Shown here: positions 41,378 through 50,409 of the stretch, piece by piece | How the letters are laid out: every line of letters starts with the position of its first letter | How positions within the stretch are numbered: the stretch's first letter is position 1 | Assembly (NCBI GenBank): GCA_019459145.1 | Contig: JAIBEK010000067.1 | Location: forward strand, 55,814 to 119,813 | Source of the DNA: Arenimonas sp. | GTDB taxonomy: Bacteria; Pseudomonadota; Alphaproteobacteria; Rhizobiales; Rhizobiaceae | Direction: 5' to 3' | Length of the DNA stretch: 64,000 bases | The notes under the pieces: model-generated | Told to the model about the DNA's origin: nothing | What the model saw: the letters and a program-made list of their open reading frames with translations, nothing else | The model's database searches: none | Position numbers and translations under genes: made by a program

Positions 41378-42295
41378 ATGGTCACGCTCTTCAACAATGC
41401 GAACAAGGGTTCGTCCGGCTCCGAACAATCCGGGCACAAGGACAGCTATTCGACCTACCAGGAGCCCGATACCCGCGTCCCGCCCAAGGCCCGGCCGGTG
41501 CTCGACGCTGTCTCGGTCAACGGGGTGGAAATCGACGAAAGCGCCATCCTCGCGGAGGCGCAGAACCATCCGGCCGAAAACCCGGGGGCGGCACTTCTGG
41601 CGGCGGCAAGGGCGCTGGTCGTGCGCGAGCTCCTTTTGCAACGGGCGGTCGAACTGAAGCTGGCGCCCGCGCCAGAAGAAACGACGGACGGACGTCAGGA
41701 AACCGAACAGGATGCCGCCATCCGGATGCTGATCGAGAGAGAGGTTGCGGTTCCATCGGCTACGGCGGAGGAATGCCGGCGTTTCTACGAGAACAACCGG
41801 GCAAGATTCCGCAGCGAGCCGATCTTCGAGGCGAGCCATATCCTGATTGCCGCCGATCCCGCGGACCAGCGCGCCCGCGATGCGGCCCGCAACGACGCGG
41901 AACGGCTGGCGGCGGTTCTGGTCGAGCACCCTAGCGAGTTCGCAACCATGGCCCGGACCCATTCGGCCTGTCCCTCGGCGGCGCAGGGCGGCAATCTCGG
42001 CCAGTTGACCCGAGGCAGCACGGTTGCGGAGTTCGAGCGTTGCCTTGCCCGGATGGAGGAGGGGCAGATTACCTCCGCGCCGGTCGAAAGCCGGTTCGGC
42101 TTCCACATCATCCGGCTGGAAAGGCGGATCGATGGCGAGCCGCTGCCGTTCGACTTCGTGCAGGACCGGATCGCCGGATGGCTCGAAGCCTCCACCTGGT
42201 CGAAGGCCGTATCGCAGTACATCGCCATCCTGGCCGCCGATGCCACCATCACCGGCATCGACGTTCTCGGCGCCGATGGACCGTTGATGCAGTGA
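41378..42295 (+). CDS. Parvulin-type peptidyl-prolyl cis-trans isomerase (PpiC/NifM-like) of the nar operon
   Basis: 305 aa. An N-terminal helical region (about 40-130, SurA/NifM-like) is followed by a rotamase domain (about 143-245) with FEASHILIAADP, SACPSAAQGGNLGQLTRGS and ESRFGFHIIRLERRI. No signal peptide, so it is cytoplasmic, like NifM. A PpiC gene directly after narI is conserved in Pseudomonas and other denitrifiers, where it probably assists folding of a nitrate reductase subunit. It starts 4 bases after narI. Confidence 0.9.
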   Translation: MVTLFNNANKGSSGSEQSGHKDSYSTYQEPDTRVPPKARPVLDAVSVNGVEIDESAILAEAQNHPAENPGAALLAAARALVVRELLLQRAVELKLAPAPEETTDGRQETEQDAAIRMLIEREVAVPSATAEECRRFYENNRARFRSEPIFEASHILIAADPADQRARDAARNDAERLAAVLVEHPSEFATMARTHSACPSAAQGGNLGQLTRGSTVAEFERCLARMEEGQITSAPVESRFGFHIIRLERRIDGEPLPFDFVQDRIAGWLEASTWSKAVSQYIAILAADATITGIDVLGADGPLMQ

Positions 42296-42405
42296 CGCAA
42301 TGGCGATGACGCAAAGGCACGGCAAGGCGAAGCGGGCAAGGCCCCGCATGTTTCGCCAAGTCGTGCCGCGCCTCCCGGAAGGCACGTCAGGCCCGGAGTA
42401 CCGCG

Positions 42406-43071
42406 ATGCTATCTGATCTCTTCGACCACAATCTTCGCTGGGCGGCGGCGAAACGCACGAAAGACCCGGATTATTTCGACAAGCTGTCGGCCCTGCAGCG
42501 GCCGGAATATCTGTGGATCGGCTGCTCCGACAGCCGTGTTCCCGCCAATGTCATCACCGGGCTCCAGCCGGGCGAGGTTTTCGTCCATCGCAATGTCGCA
42601 AACCTCGTCCACCGGGCCGACCTCAACCTGCTCTCGGTGCTTGAGTTCGCCGTGGAATCGCTCGAGGTCAAGCACATCATCGTCTGCGGGCACTATGGCT
42701 GTGGCGGCATTCGCGCGGCCATGGACGGGCACCGTCACGGCATCATCGATCACTGGCTTCAGCCGATCCGCGACGTGGCGCAGGCGAACTGCGCCGAACT
42801 CTCTCGCATTGACGAGACGGAAGAAAAGCTGAACCGGCTCTGCGAACTGACGGTCGTGGGGCAGGTCGAAAGCCTGTCGCGCACGCCGATCCTGCAATCG
42901 GCGTGGAAGCGGGGGCGTCCGCTGACCATCCACGGCTGGATCTACGGTCTGAAGGACGGCCTGCTGCGTGACCTGAAATGCGATTGCGACAGCAGTGCAG
43001 CGGCGTTTCGTTGCGACGAGAGCTTCGCGCCGCCGGTCGATACCTCAGGAATGTCCAGGAAAACATCATGA
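42406..43071 (+). CDS. Beta-class carbonic anhydrase
   Basis: 221-aa beta-carbonic anhydrase of the E. coli Can type. Zinc ligands C40, H96 and C99 and the D42-R44 dyad are visible in IGCSDSRVPAN and IVCGHYGCGG. It interconverts CO2 and bicarbonate in the cytoplasm. It lies 110 bases after ppiC and its stop overlaps the next gene by ATGA, which ties it to the molybdenum-related genes. A nitrate-respiration role (supplying bicarbonate or buffering pH) is inference. The C-terminal tail from residue 195 is Cys- and Ser-rich (KCDCDSSAAAFRC) and unlike the family norm. Confidence 0.93.
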   Translation: MLSDLFDHNLRWAAAKRTKDPDYFDKLSALQRPEYLWIGCSDSRVPANVITGLQPGEVFVHRNVANLVHRADLNLLSVLEFAVESLEVKHIIVCGHYGCGGIRAAMDGHRHGIIDHWLQPIRDVAQANCAELSRIDETEEKLNRLCELTVVGQVESLSRTPILQSAWKRGRPLTIHGWIYGLKDGLLRDLKCDCDSSAAAFRCDESFAPPVDTSGMSRKTS

Positions 43072-43616
43072 AAGACCTCGATTTCCCCCTTCAGGCCGCC
43101 ATCCGCGTCGAGCGGGACCGCCCGGTGGACGATATTCTCGAAGCGGTCGCTCGCGTCCTGCAGAAAGACGGGCTGACCGTTGCCGGCGTCCTTCAGCGGG
43201 AAAGCTCCGGTGACGGAGAATGCTGCAACCGGATCGATCTGGAGGATATTGCGAGCGGCGAGCATTCCATCATCTCGCAGGCCCTGGGCTCGGGCGCCCG
43301 CGGATGCCGGCTCGATCCGCAGGCGCTGGCGGGTGTCGCCGGTCCGCTGCTGGCACGGCTCGACACGCGGCCGGCCCTTCTGATCCTCAACCGGTTCGGC
43401 AAGGGGGAATCCGAAGGGCAGGGATTTCGCGCGGTCATCGAGGAGGCCTGCGCGCGGGGCATTCCGCTGCTGACGGCGGTGCGGGAAAACCATGTCGAGG
43501 CGTGGCAGGGCTTTGTCGGTGAACTCGGCGCGGTGCTGGCGCCGGACCAGGCCGACGTGGTCGAATGGGCGCGCGCAGCGGTCGCCGCGGCGGAAAGGCT
43601 TGGCGATGCGGCATGA
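43068..43616 (+). CDS. DUF2478 family protein, molybdenum-metabolism associated
   Basis: 182 aa resembling DUF2478 proteins, a family usually found beside molybdate transport or molybdenum-cofactor genes. Recognisable blocks are VAGVLQRE, NRIDLEDIASGEHSIISQALG, GARGCRLDP and LLILNRFGKGESEGQGFR; the last is a Walker-B-like strand, but I see no P-loop, so nucleotide binding is doubtful. Its start overlaps the carbonic anhydrase stop (ATGA) and its end overlaps moaA by 11 bases, so it is translationally coupled to both. Function is unknown; a role in molybdate or cofactor supply to NarG is inferred. The frame from 42978 is not used because it lies inside the carbonic anhydrase gene. Confidence 0.82.
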   Translation: MKDLDFPLQAAIRVERDRPVDDILEAVARVLQKDGLTVAGVLQRESSGDGECCNRIDLEDIASGEHSIISQALGSGARGCRLDPQALAGVAGPLLARLDTRPALLILNRFGKGESEGQGFRAVIEEACARGIPLLTAVRENHVEAWQGFVGELGAVLAPDQADVVEWARAAVAAAERLGDAA

Positions 43617-44643
43617 ACGTCAGGTCACCCCCGCTTCCGGTGCCGCACCTTCCCCACTGATCGATCAGTTCGGCCGGCAGGTCAACTATCTTCGGCTGTC
43701 GGTGACGGATCGCTGCGATCTCCGCTGCACCTATTGCATGGCCGAGCACATGACCTTCCTGCCGCGCCGGGATGTCCTGTCGCTGGAGGAGCTTTACGAT
43801 CTGGCGCGGGTGTTCATGCGTGGCGGGGTGCGCAAGATCCGGCTGACCGGCGGGGAGCCGCTGGTGCGCAAGAACATCATGCAACTGTTCGAGCTATTGG
43901 CGCCGCATCTGCAGAACGGCGACCTGGACGAGGTGACCCTGACCACCAACGGGACGCTGCTGGCGCGTCACGCCGAGGCGCTGTTTGCCGCGGGCGTCCG
44001 GCGCGTCAATGTCTCGCTCGACAGTCTCGACCCCGCCCGCTATGCGCAGATCACCCGCTGGGGCCGGCTCGATGCCGTGTTGAAGGGCATCGACGCGGCA
44101 CTTGCCGCCGGCCTCAAGGTCAAGCTCAATGCCGTTGCCATGCGTGGCGCCTTCGAGCACGAAGTGGACGATCTCATCCGCTTTGCCCACGCCCGAGGCA
44201 TGGACCTGACGCTGATCGAGGAAATGCCGCTCGGCGAAGCCGGTCATGACCGTGGCGAGAGTTTCCTCTCGCTGCGCGATCTTCGCTGCTCGCTCGCCGA
44301 GCGCTGGACGATGGTGGCCGTCGAAGACCGTACCGGCGGTCCGGCCCGCTATGTACGCCTTGCCGAAACCGGCGGACGGCTCGGCTTCATCACGCCGCTA
44401 TCCTGCGACTTCTGCGCAAGCTGCAATCGCGTCCGCGTCAGTTGCACCGGCGATCTCTTTACCTGCATGGGGCAGGAAGGCTCGGTCGGCCTGCGCGATG
44501 CCTTGCGTGGCGAGGAACCGACCGCAGTCGTCGGCCGCTTGATCCGCGATGCGCTTGGCCGCAAGCCGAAAGGCCATTCGTTCGAAATCTCGAACCAGGC
44601 CGTCAGCGGGATAGCCCGCCCGATGTCGGTTCTGGGAGGATAG
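43606..44643 (+). CDS. moaA: GTP 3',8-cyclase MoaA (molybdenum cofactor biosynthesis)
   Basis: 345-aa radical SAM enzyme for the first step of molybdopterin synthesis. N-terminal cluster motif CDLRCTYC (C37, C41, C44), GGEPLVRK, and the C-terminal second cluster CDFCASCNRVRVSC are present, as is the conserved C-terminal Gly-Gly tail (SVLGG). The ATG at 43606 overlaps the DUF2478 stop by 11 bases. A moaA at the end of the nar operon, as in Pseudomonas aeruginosa, supplies extra cofactor when NarG is induced. Confidence 0.95.
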   Translation: MRHERQVTPASGAAPSPLIDQFGRQVNYLRLSVTDRCDLRCTYCMAEHMTFLPRRDVLSLEELYDLARVFMRGGVRKIRLTGGEPLVRKNIMQLFELLAPHLQNGDLDEVTLTTNGTLLARHAEALFAAGVRRVNVSLDSLDPARYAQITRWGRLDAVLKGIDAALAAGLKVKLNAVAMRGAFEHEVDDLIRFAHARGMDLTLIEEMPLGEAGHDRGESFLSLRDLRCSLAERWTMVAVEDRTGGPARYVRLAETGGRLGFITPLSCDFCASCNRVRVSCTGDLFTCMGQEGSVGLRDALRGEEPTAVVGRLIRDALGRKPKGHSFEISNQAVSGIARPMSVLGG

Positions 44644-44674
44644 AAACCCAAAGCGTGGGACTGGCGGTGCGGCC

Positions 44675-45571
44675 TCACGGCCAGGCGGCGAAGCTCGTAT
44701 CGCGCGGGCGGTTGCGGTCGCTTGAACCTTCGCGGTGAGCGCGGGGTGAAATACCGGAAAGTCGTTTGAAGAAGCGGCTGAAATAGGCGGCGTCCTTGAA
44801 GCCGAGGATGGTCGCGATCTGACCGATCTGCAATGTCGATCCGTCCAGCAGAGTGGCGGCCTCGGTCATGATGCGGGCATGGATCAGGTCCTGTGGGGTT
44901 CGCCCGGCGGCGCGACGGATCGCCGTGTTCAGCCGGTCGGCCGGAATGTCGAGTGCCGCCGCATAGTCCCCGACCGTCCAGTGATCGCGGATATGCAGTT
45001 CCATCAGATGCACGAAGCCGCGCACGATGGTGCGTGGCGAGGGTTTTGGCTGGCGGGTTTCGGTATTGGCCAGCCGCCAGATGGCGATGACCAGAAGCGC
45101 CAGATGATGGCGGATCACCTCCTGGGCGCCGGGGCCGTTTTCCTTCAACTCCTCCTCGATCGTCCCAATGGTGGCGCACAGGCGCCGCGCGTCGGCGGCG
45201 GAAATGCGCGCTCCGAGAATCGGCTGGGACAGGGCGTTGCGAACCTCGGCGAATACGGCGCCGGTCGGCATGGCGGGCCCAAGTTCCAGTTCGGGGATCG
45301 CCAGCGCGGCCCCTTCCGTGCCGGCATCAAGGGTCACCGCCCCCCTGTCGCCGGCCGGCGTCCACAGGATCGCCGGTGCCGCAAGCGACACTTCGCTATC
45401 GCTGATGGTGATGCGTCCCGAGCCGGACAGAAGGATGATCAACCGGTTCCTTCCGCCGCGAAAGGTCCAGCCGAGCGGCGACAGCGACACGCCGAACAGC
45501 CGCGCCTCCGTCGGGCTTGAGGCTGCAGCGGGGCTGCGTGGGCGTGGATGGAAAAGACCGGAAGCAGGCAT
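44675..45571 (-). CDS. AraC family transcriptional regulator (aromatic-catabolism type)
   Basis: 298 aa: an N-terminal cupin-like sensing domain (about residues 20-110) and a C-terminal AraC domain (about 195-290) with two helix-turn-helices, DYAAALDIPADRLNTAIRR and QIATILGFKDAAYFSRFFKR, ending SGISPRAHR. The layout resembles HpaA/PobR-type activators of hydroxy-aromatic catabolism. The ATG at 45571 (MPASGLFHPRPRSP) has AGAGGAG 6 bases upstream; the frame to 45748 is rejected. It is divergent from the second liv transporter operon, which it probably controls. Confidence 0.88.
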   Translation of the reverse strand: MPASGLFHPRPRSPAAASSPTEARLFGVSLSPLGWTFRGGRNRLIILLSGSGRITISDSEVSLAAPAILWTPAGDRGAVTLDAGTEGAALAIPELELGPAMPTGAVFAEVRNALSQPILGARISAADARRLCATIGTIEEELKENGPGAQEVIRHHLALLVIAIWRLANTETRQPKPSPRTIVRGFVHLMELHIRDHWTVGDYAAALDIPADRLNTAIRRAAGRTPQDLIHARIMTEAATLLDGSTLQIGQIATILGFKDAAYFSRFFKRLSGISPRAHREGSSDRNRPRDTSFAAWP

Positions 45572-45746
45572 GGGAACTCCTCTGGCCGTGAAAAGTACAA
45601 ATAACTCCTGCAAATGTCTATTCATTAGCCCTGAGGCTGGGACTAGTCTGATGATTGTCAGGAAACGCAGCGGGTCGGAGGAGACAAGTGCGCCGCGGGT
45701 CCACGACGGGAACGCCTGTGGAGGCAGGCCATTTGGGAGGATAATC

Positions 45747-46973
45747 ATGACACTGTTTCAACGCAGACAGGTGCTGGGCGTCATCGCCGGCACGGCGGCC
45801 ATGCTGGCGGGCGGGGTCGCGACCGGCGCGCTGGCGCAAGACAAGACATCGGTGAAGATCGGTTATGCGCTGTCGCTGACCGGTCCGAACGCCGGCGGCA
45901 CGGGCATTACCACGCTGCCGAACTACCAGCTCTGGGTCAAGGAAGTGAATGCGGCCGGCGGGCTTGAAATGCCGGACGGCAAGAAACTTCCGATCGAAGT
46001 CCTCGAATATGACGACCGGTCCTCGGCCGAGGAACTGGTTCGCGCCTTGCAGCGGCTGGCCACCCAGGACGAGGTCGACTTCATCCTTCCGCCGTGGAGC
46101 ACCGGCTACAACCTGGCCGCCGCCCCGCTTCTCGACCGGTACGGCTATCCGCATCTGGCTGCCACGTCGGTGACGGACAAGGCGCCGGAATTCGTCAAGC
46201 GCTGGAAGAAGAGCTTCTGGCTGCTCGGTGGCGGTCACGACTATACCGGTGCGCTGGCCAAGCTGCTGCTTGACGCCGCCGACAAGGGTACGATCAACAA
46301 GAAGGTGGCGATGATCTCGATCGCCGACGGCTTCGGTATCGATCTGGTGACGGCGGCGCGTCCCGCCTTCAAGGAAGCCGGCATCGAGGTGGTCTATGAC
46401 AAGACCTATCCGGTCGGCACCACCGATTTCACGCCAATGATCAACGAGGCAAAGGCGAGCGGCGCCGACACTTTCGTCGCCTTCTCCTATCCGCCGGAAA
46501 CCTTTGCGCTGACCCAGCAGGCGCAGGTCGCCGACTTCAACCCGAAGGTTCTCTATCTCGGCGTCGGGACCGCCTTTCCGGTCTATGCCAAGAACAACGG
46601 CGAAGCGATCACCGGCGTGATGGGCATCGGCGGGATCGACGGGACCAGCGAGAAGATCGCCGACTACCGCAAGCGCCACGAGGCCGCCACCGGCAAGGTG
46701 CCGGACTACTGGGCAAGCGTCGTCACCTATGCCTCGCTGGAGATCCTCCAGGAAGCGATCAAGCGCAAGGGGCTGGACCGCGAAGCGGTCGCAGCGGAAA
46801 TCTCCTCCGGCAGCTTCGAGACCGTGCTCGGGGAGACGAAGCTCGAGGACAACCAGTTGCGCGACCTGTGGTGGGCCGGCCAGTGGCAGAACGGCCAGTT
46901 CGTCGCCATCGCACCGGGCGATCGTGCCGGTGCCAGCCAGCCGCTCATTCCGCGTCCGGCCTGGAAGAAATAG
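45747..46973 (+). CDS. Branched-chain-amino-acid-type ABC transporter substrate-binding protein, second liv cluster
   Basis: 408-aa periplasmic receptor. The ATG at 45747 follows GGGAGG and gives a signal peptide with a double-arginine start (MTLFQRRQVLGVIAGTAAML), ending near ALAQ; QRRQV only partly resembles a Tat motif. The mature protein begins SVKIGYALSLTGPNAGGTG. Receptors of this group (amide/aromatic type LivK) often bind aromatic acids. The following permease gene starts 163 bases later, after a gap with no clear gene, and the downstream aldehyde dehydrogenase and AraC regulator support an aromatic ligand. Confidence 0.9.
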   Translation: MTLFQRRQVLGVIAGTAAMLAGGVATGALAQDKTSVKIGYALSLTGPNAGGTGITTLPNYQLWVKEVNAAGGLEMPDGKKLPIEVLEYDDRSSAEELVRALQRLATQDEVDFILPPWSTGYNLAAAPLLDRYGYPHLAATSVTDKAPEFVKRWKKSFWLLGGGHDYTGALAKLLLDAADKGTINKKVAMISIADGFGIDLVTAARPAFKEAGIEVVYDKTYPVGTTDFTPMINEAKASGADTFVAFSYPPETFALTQQAQVADFNPKVLYLGVGTAFPVYAKNNGEAITGVMGIGGIDGTSEKIADYRKRHEAATGKVPDYWASVVTYASLEILQEAIKRKGLDREAVAAEISSGSFETVLGETKLEDNQLRDLWWAGQWQNGQFVAIAPGDRAGASQPLIPRPAWKK

Positions 46974-47136
46974 GCAGGCCGGAGCACCGCTTCCGCCGTC
47001 ATCGACCGTATCCCTCTTCCCGCATGGCGGGGAGGGGGGCGGTCGCCATCCATCGATAGCGCCAGAAACCAGGCCCGGCAGTCCGGTCGGCCCGAACGGG
47101 CTGCCCTAGGCAACAGGTTGCAAGGAGGAGCAGACC

Positions 47137-48009
47137 ATGCTCGTCACCACCATCGTCTCCGGCCTCGTGCTCGGCGGCACTTACGCGCTGATCGCCATGG
47201 GGCTGACGCTCCAATACGGCATCGCCCGCATCATGAATCTCGCCTATGGCGAGACGATAATCGCCGCCGCCTTCCTTGCCTATGTTCTGTTCGGCCAGTG
47301 GGGCATCAATCCGGTGCTGGGGCTGCTGGTCGCCGTGCCGATCGGCTTCGTCTTCGGCTACCTGGTCTACGGGTTGATGCTGCGGCCACTGGTGGCCCGT
47401 GCCTCCAATCGCGAAAGTCTGGAAATCGATTCCATCCTTGCCACGTTCGGCCTGCTTTTCGTCATCCAGGGCGTCATGCTGGTGGCGTTCGGTTCCAACT
47501 ATACCAGCTATAATTACCTTAATGTCGGCATCAACGTGTTCGGCGCGGTGATCGCCGCCAACCGGCTGCTGGCCCTGGGTCTGGCCGTGCTGTTGGGTGG
47601 CGGCCTCTACCTGCTTTTCACCCGCACACTGTGGGGCACGGCGCTGCGCGCCGTTGCCGTTTCGCCCACCGCCGCGCCTCTGGTCGGTATCGATGTCGAC
47701 CGGGCCGCCCGTCTGGCTTTCGCCATCGGTTGCGGACTTTCCGCCGCTGGCGGCGTGGTGATCTCGACCTACCAGACCTTCACCGCCACGGCCGGCGTCG
47801 TCTTCACCATGAAGGCCCTGGTCGTCGTTATCATGGGCGGGGTCGGCAATATCCTCGGGGCGCTGTCCGCGGGCCTGATCCTCGGCCTCGTCGAGACCTT
47901 CGTCGCCACCTATCTCGATCCCGGCCTGACGCTCGCCGCCACCTATCTCATCTTCCTGTCCGTGCTGCTGTGGCGCCCGGCCGGCCTGTTCGGGAGGTCC
48001 TCGCGATGA
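47137..48009 (+). CDS. Branched-chain-amino-acid-type ABC transporter permease (LivH family), second liv cluster
   Basis: 290-aa permease with about eight helices; IARIMNLAYGETIIAAAFLAY is the LivH-type motif near residue 30 and LRAVAVSPTAAPLVGIDVDRA the coupling loop. AAGGAGGAG precedes the ATG. Overlaps the LivM gene by four bases (ATGA). Confidence 0.92.
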   Translation: MLVTTIVSGLVLGGTYALIAMGLTLQYGIARIMNLAYGETIIAAAFLAYVLFGQWGINPVLGLLVAVPIGFVFGYLVYGLMLRPLVARASNRESLEIDSILATFGLLFVIQGVMLVAFGSNYTSYNYLNVGINVFGAVIAANRLLALGLAVLLGGGLYLLFTRTLWGTALRAVAVSPTAAPLVGIDVDRAARLAFAIGCGLSAAGGVVISTYQTFTATAGVVFTMKALVVVIMGGVGNILGALSAGLILGLVETFVATYLDPGLTLAATYLIFLSVLLWRPAGLFGRSSR

Positions 48010-48959
48010 ACCTGCGTTCCATCGGCTTCGCCGCGTTTTTCCTGGCGCTTCTCATCGGCCTTGTTTGCCTGCCGCTCTATGCCGGCGAGTATACCGTGAC
48101 CCTGATGATCGGCATGACCGGTTATGTGGTTCTCGCCACCGCCTGGGGCCTGTTTTCCGGTCCGACCCGCTATGTGTCGCTGGCCACCGTCGCCTTCTTC
48201 GGCATCGGTGCTTATACGGTCGGCGTGCTCAGCGAAACCTTGCCCTATGCGCTGGTCCTGCTGGTGGCCGCGCTGGTCGGGCTCGTCATCGCGCTGCTGG
48301 TCGGGCTTGCGACGCTCAGGCTCGCCGGCGTCTATTTCGTCATCTTCACCTTCGGCCTGGCCGAACTCGTGCGCCAGCTCGTCACTTGGTACGAGGTCAA
48401 CATCACCGGAACGCTCGGTCGCTACATCTTCCTGCCGGTCACGCCCGAGGGCATCTACTGGCAGCTTCTGGCTCTGGCTGCCGTGACCTTGCTCGTCTCC
48501 TTCCTGATCGGCCGCAGCCGGCTTGGCCTGGCGCTCAAGGTGATCGGCGACGACGAGGTGGTGGCCAGCCATTGCGGCATCAACATTGCCGGGGTGAAGC
48601 TCGCGCTCTTTTCCCTGAGCGCGGTGATCATCACCCTGGTCGGCGCTATCCAGGCGCCGCGCTGGACCTATATCGAGCCGAGCATGGTGTTCAATCCGAC
48701 GACCTCGTTTCTCACCCTGATCATGGCGCTGCTCGGCGGGGCCGATCGTTTGTGGGGACCGCTTCTCGGCGCCATACCGCTGTTTCTGCTGTTCGAATGG
48801 CTGTCGGCCAATTTCCCCAATCATTATCCGATCATTCTCGGCCTGATCTTCATCACCATCGTCTTCGTCCTGCCCAAGGGTGTGCTTGCGGCGGTCGAGA
48901 AGGCCCTTGCGGCAAGGCCGGCCGCCCCGGCGCCGTCGAAGGCGGAGGTGTCCCGATGA
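48006..48959 (+). CDS. Branched-chain-amino-acid-type ABC transporter permease (LivM family), second liv cluster
   Basis: 317-aa permease, about nine helices. LATAWGLFSGPTRYVSLATVAFFGIGAY (read as the LivM helix pair near residues 42-70) differs from the usual GxxGQxSLG by having SGPTRYVSL, a feature of the subgroup that includes aromatic-acid transporters. Coupling loop: LKVIGDDEVVASHCGINIAG. Coupled by ATGA to both neighbours. Confidence 0.91.
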   Translation: MNLRSIGFAAFFLALLIGLVCLPLYAGEYTVTLMIGMTGYVVLATAWGLFSGPTRYVSLATVAFFGIGAYTVGVLSETLPYALVLLVAALVGLVIALLVGLATLRLAGVYFVIFTFGLAELVRQLVTWYEVNITGTLGRYIFLPVTPEGIYWQLLALAAVTLLVSFLIGRSRLGLALKVIGDDEVVASHCGINIAGVKLALFSLSAVIITLVGAIQAPRWTYIEPSMVFNPTTSFLTLIMALLGGADRLWGPLLGAIPLFLLFEWLSANFPNHYPIILGLIFITIVFVLPKGVLAAVEKALAARPAAPAPSKAEVSR

Positions 48960-49684
48960 CCGAGATTCTTGCGCTCTCCGGCATCAGCAAGCGCTTCGGC
49001 GGGTTGACAGCCGTCAACGAACTCAGCTTCTCGCTGAAGGCGGGAGAGGTGGTCGGGCTGCTCGGGCCGAACGGTTCCGGCAAGACCACCGTGATGAACA
49101 TGATTTCGGGCTTCCTCGCCCCGAGCGAAGGGCTGATCGCCTTCAAGGGCGAGCCGATTTCCGGCCTGCCGTCGCATCGTATCGCGCCGAAGGGCGTGGC
49201 CCGCACCTTCCAGCTGGTCCGCGCCCTCCCGTCGCTGACGGTTGCCGAGAATGTCGAGACGGCGCTCGCCTTTGGCCGGCACAAGCTCTGGGGTGCTGTG
49301 GCACGCGAACGCGCCCTTCATCACCTGGAGGAGGTGGGCCTTGCCGGTCGTGCCGCCGAGAAAGCCTCGGCGCTCACCTATATCGACCAGAAGCGGATGG
49401 AACTGGCCCGGGCGCTTGCCGCCGAGCCGGAACTGCTGCTGCTCGACGAATGGCTGGCGGGCCTCAATCCGACCGAGCTCCTGACCGGTATCGAACTCAT
49501 CCGTTCGTTGGAAAAGCGTGGCATGACCATTCTTCTGGTCGAACATGTCATGGATGCGATCCGGGCGCTGTGCGGCCGTTGCGTGGTGATGAATGCCGGC
49601 CGCAAGATCGCCGACGGACCGACGTCCGAGGCACTCCGCGATCCGGAAGTGGTGCGGGCCTATCTGGGAGACGACCATGCTTGA
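48956..49684 (+). CDS. Branched-chain-amino-acid-type ABC transporter ATPase (LivG family), second liv cluster
   Basis: 242-aa ATPase. Walker A GPNGSGKTTVMNMISG, Q-loop region VARTFQLVRALPSLTVAEN, and Walker B LLLLDEWLAGLNP are visible; the D-E-W in place of the normal D-E-P after Walker B is characteristic of some members of this subgroup. The signature is degenerate: SALTYIDQKRMELARAL lacks the SGG. The start at 48956 overlaps livM by ATGA; the frame from 48065 lies antiphase inside livM and is rejected. Confidence 0.91.
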   Translation: MTEILALSGISKRFGGLTAVNELSFSLKAGEVVGLLGPNGSGKTTVMNMISGFLAPSEGLIAFKGEPISGLPSHRIAPKGVARTFQLVRALPSLTVAENVETALAFGRHKLWGAVARERALHHLEEVGLAGRAAEKASALTYIDQKRMELARALAAEPELLLLDEWLAGLNPTELLTGIELIRSLEKRGMTILLVEHVMDAIRALCGRCVVMNAGRKIADGPTSEALRDPEVVRAYLGDDHA

Positions 49685-50390
49685 GATCGGAAATCTGTCG
49701 CTGCACTACGGCCAGCACCTGGCGCTCGACCGTGTCTCGCTGTCGGTCGGTCCGGGCGAAACCGTGGTCGTGCTCGGCGCCAACGGTGCCGGAAAGTCTT
49801 CTCTGCTCAAGGCCGCCGCCGGCCTGGTGCGGCCGGATGCCGGCAGTGAGGTGGGCTTTGCCGGGCGCCAGATCGTCCGTCTGGCGCCGCATCTGGTGCT
49901 TGAGGCGGGCATTGCGCTTGTGCCCGAGGGGCGCGGGGTGTTCGGCGACCTGACCGTCGCCGAGAACCTGGCGCTCGGGGCTTATGCCAAACGGGCGCGC
50001 GCCGGCGAGGCTGAAAGTCGCGAACTCGTCTACTCGCTCTTTCCCAAGCTTGCCGAACGCCGCGGCCAGTTCGTCAACACCATGTCGGGTGGCGAACAGC
50101 AGATGGTGGCGATCGCCCGTGCCCTGATGTCGAAGCCCGATCTGCTGATGCTGGACGAGCCGAGCCTCGGGCTCGCGCCGGTGGTGGTGGGCGAACTCTT
50201 CGCAGCGCTCGCGCGGGTCCGGAAGAGCGGCCTGGCGCTGCTCATCGTCGAGCAGAACGTCAAGATGAGCCTGTCGATCGCCGATCGCGGCTATCTGATG
50301 GAGGCGGGGCGGGTCGTCGGAGAGAACAGCGCCGCCGGTCTGATGAATGATGATGCGGTCAAGCGGGCCTTCCTCGGTGCCGCGGCCTGA
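49677..50390 (+). CDS. Branched-chain-amino-acid-type ABC transporter ATPase (LivF family), second liv cluster
   Basis: 237-aa ATPase with intact motifs: Walker A GANGAGKSSLLKAAAG, signature MSGGEQQMVAIARALMSKP, Walker B LLMLDEPSLGLAP and the LivF ending YLMEAGRVVGENSAAGLM. It overlaps livG by eight bases and completes the second importer. The aldehyde dehydrogenase gene follows 19 bases downstream. Confidence 0.93.
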   Translation: MLEIGNLSLHYGQHLALDRVSLSVGPGETVVVLGANGAGKSSLLKAAAGLVRPDAGSEVGFAGRQIVRLAPHLVLEAGIALVPEGRGVFGDLTVAENLALGAYAKRARAGEAESRELVYSLFPKLAERRGQFVNTMSGGEQQMVAIARALMSKPDLLMLDEPSLGLAPVVVGELFAALARVRKSGLALLIVEQNVKMSLSIADRGYLMEAGRVVGENSAAGLMNDDAVKRAFLGAAA

Positions 50391-50409
50391 TGCAAGAATG
50401 GAGCAGAAC

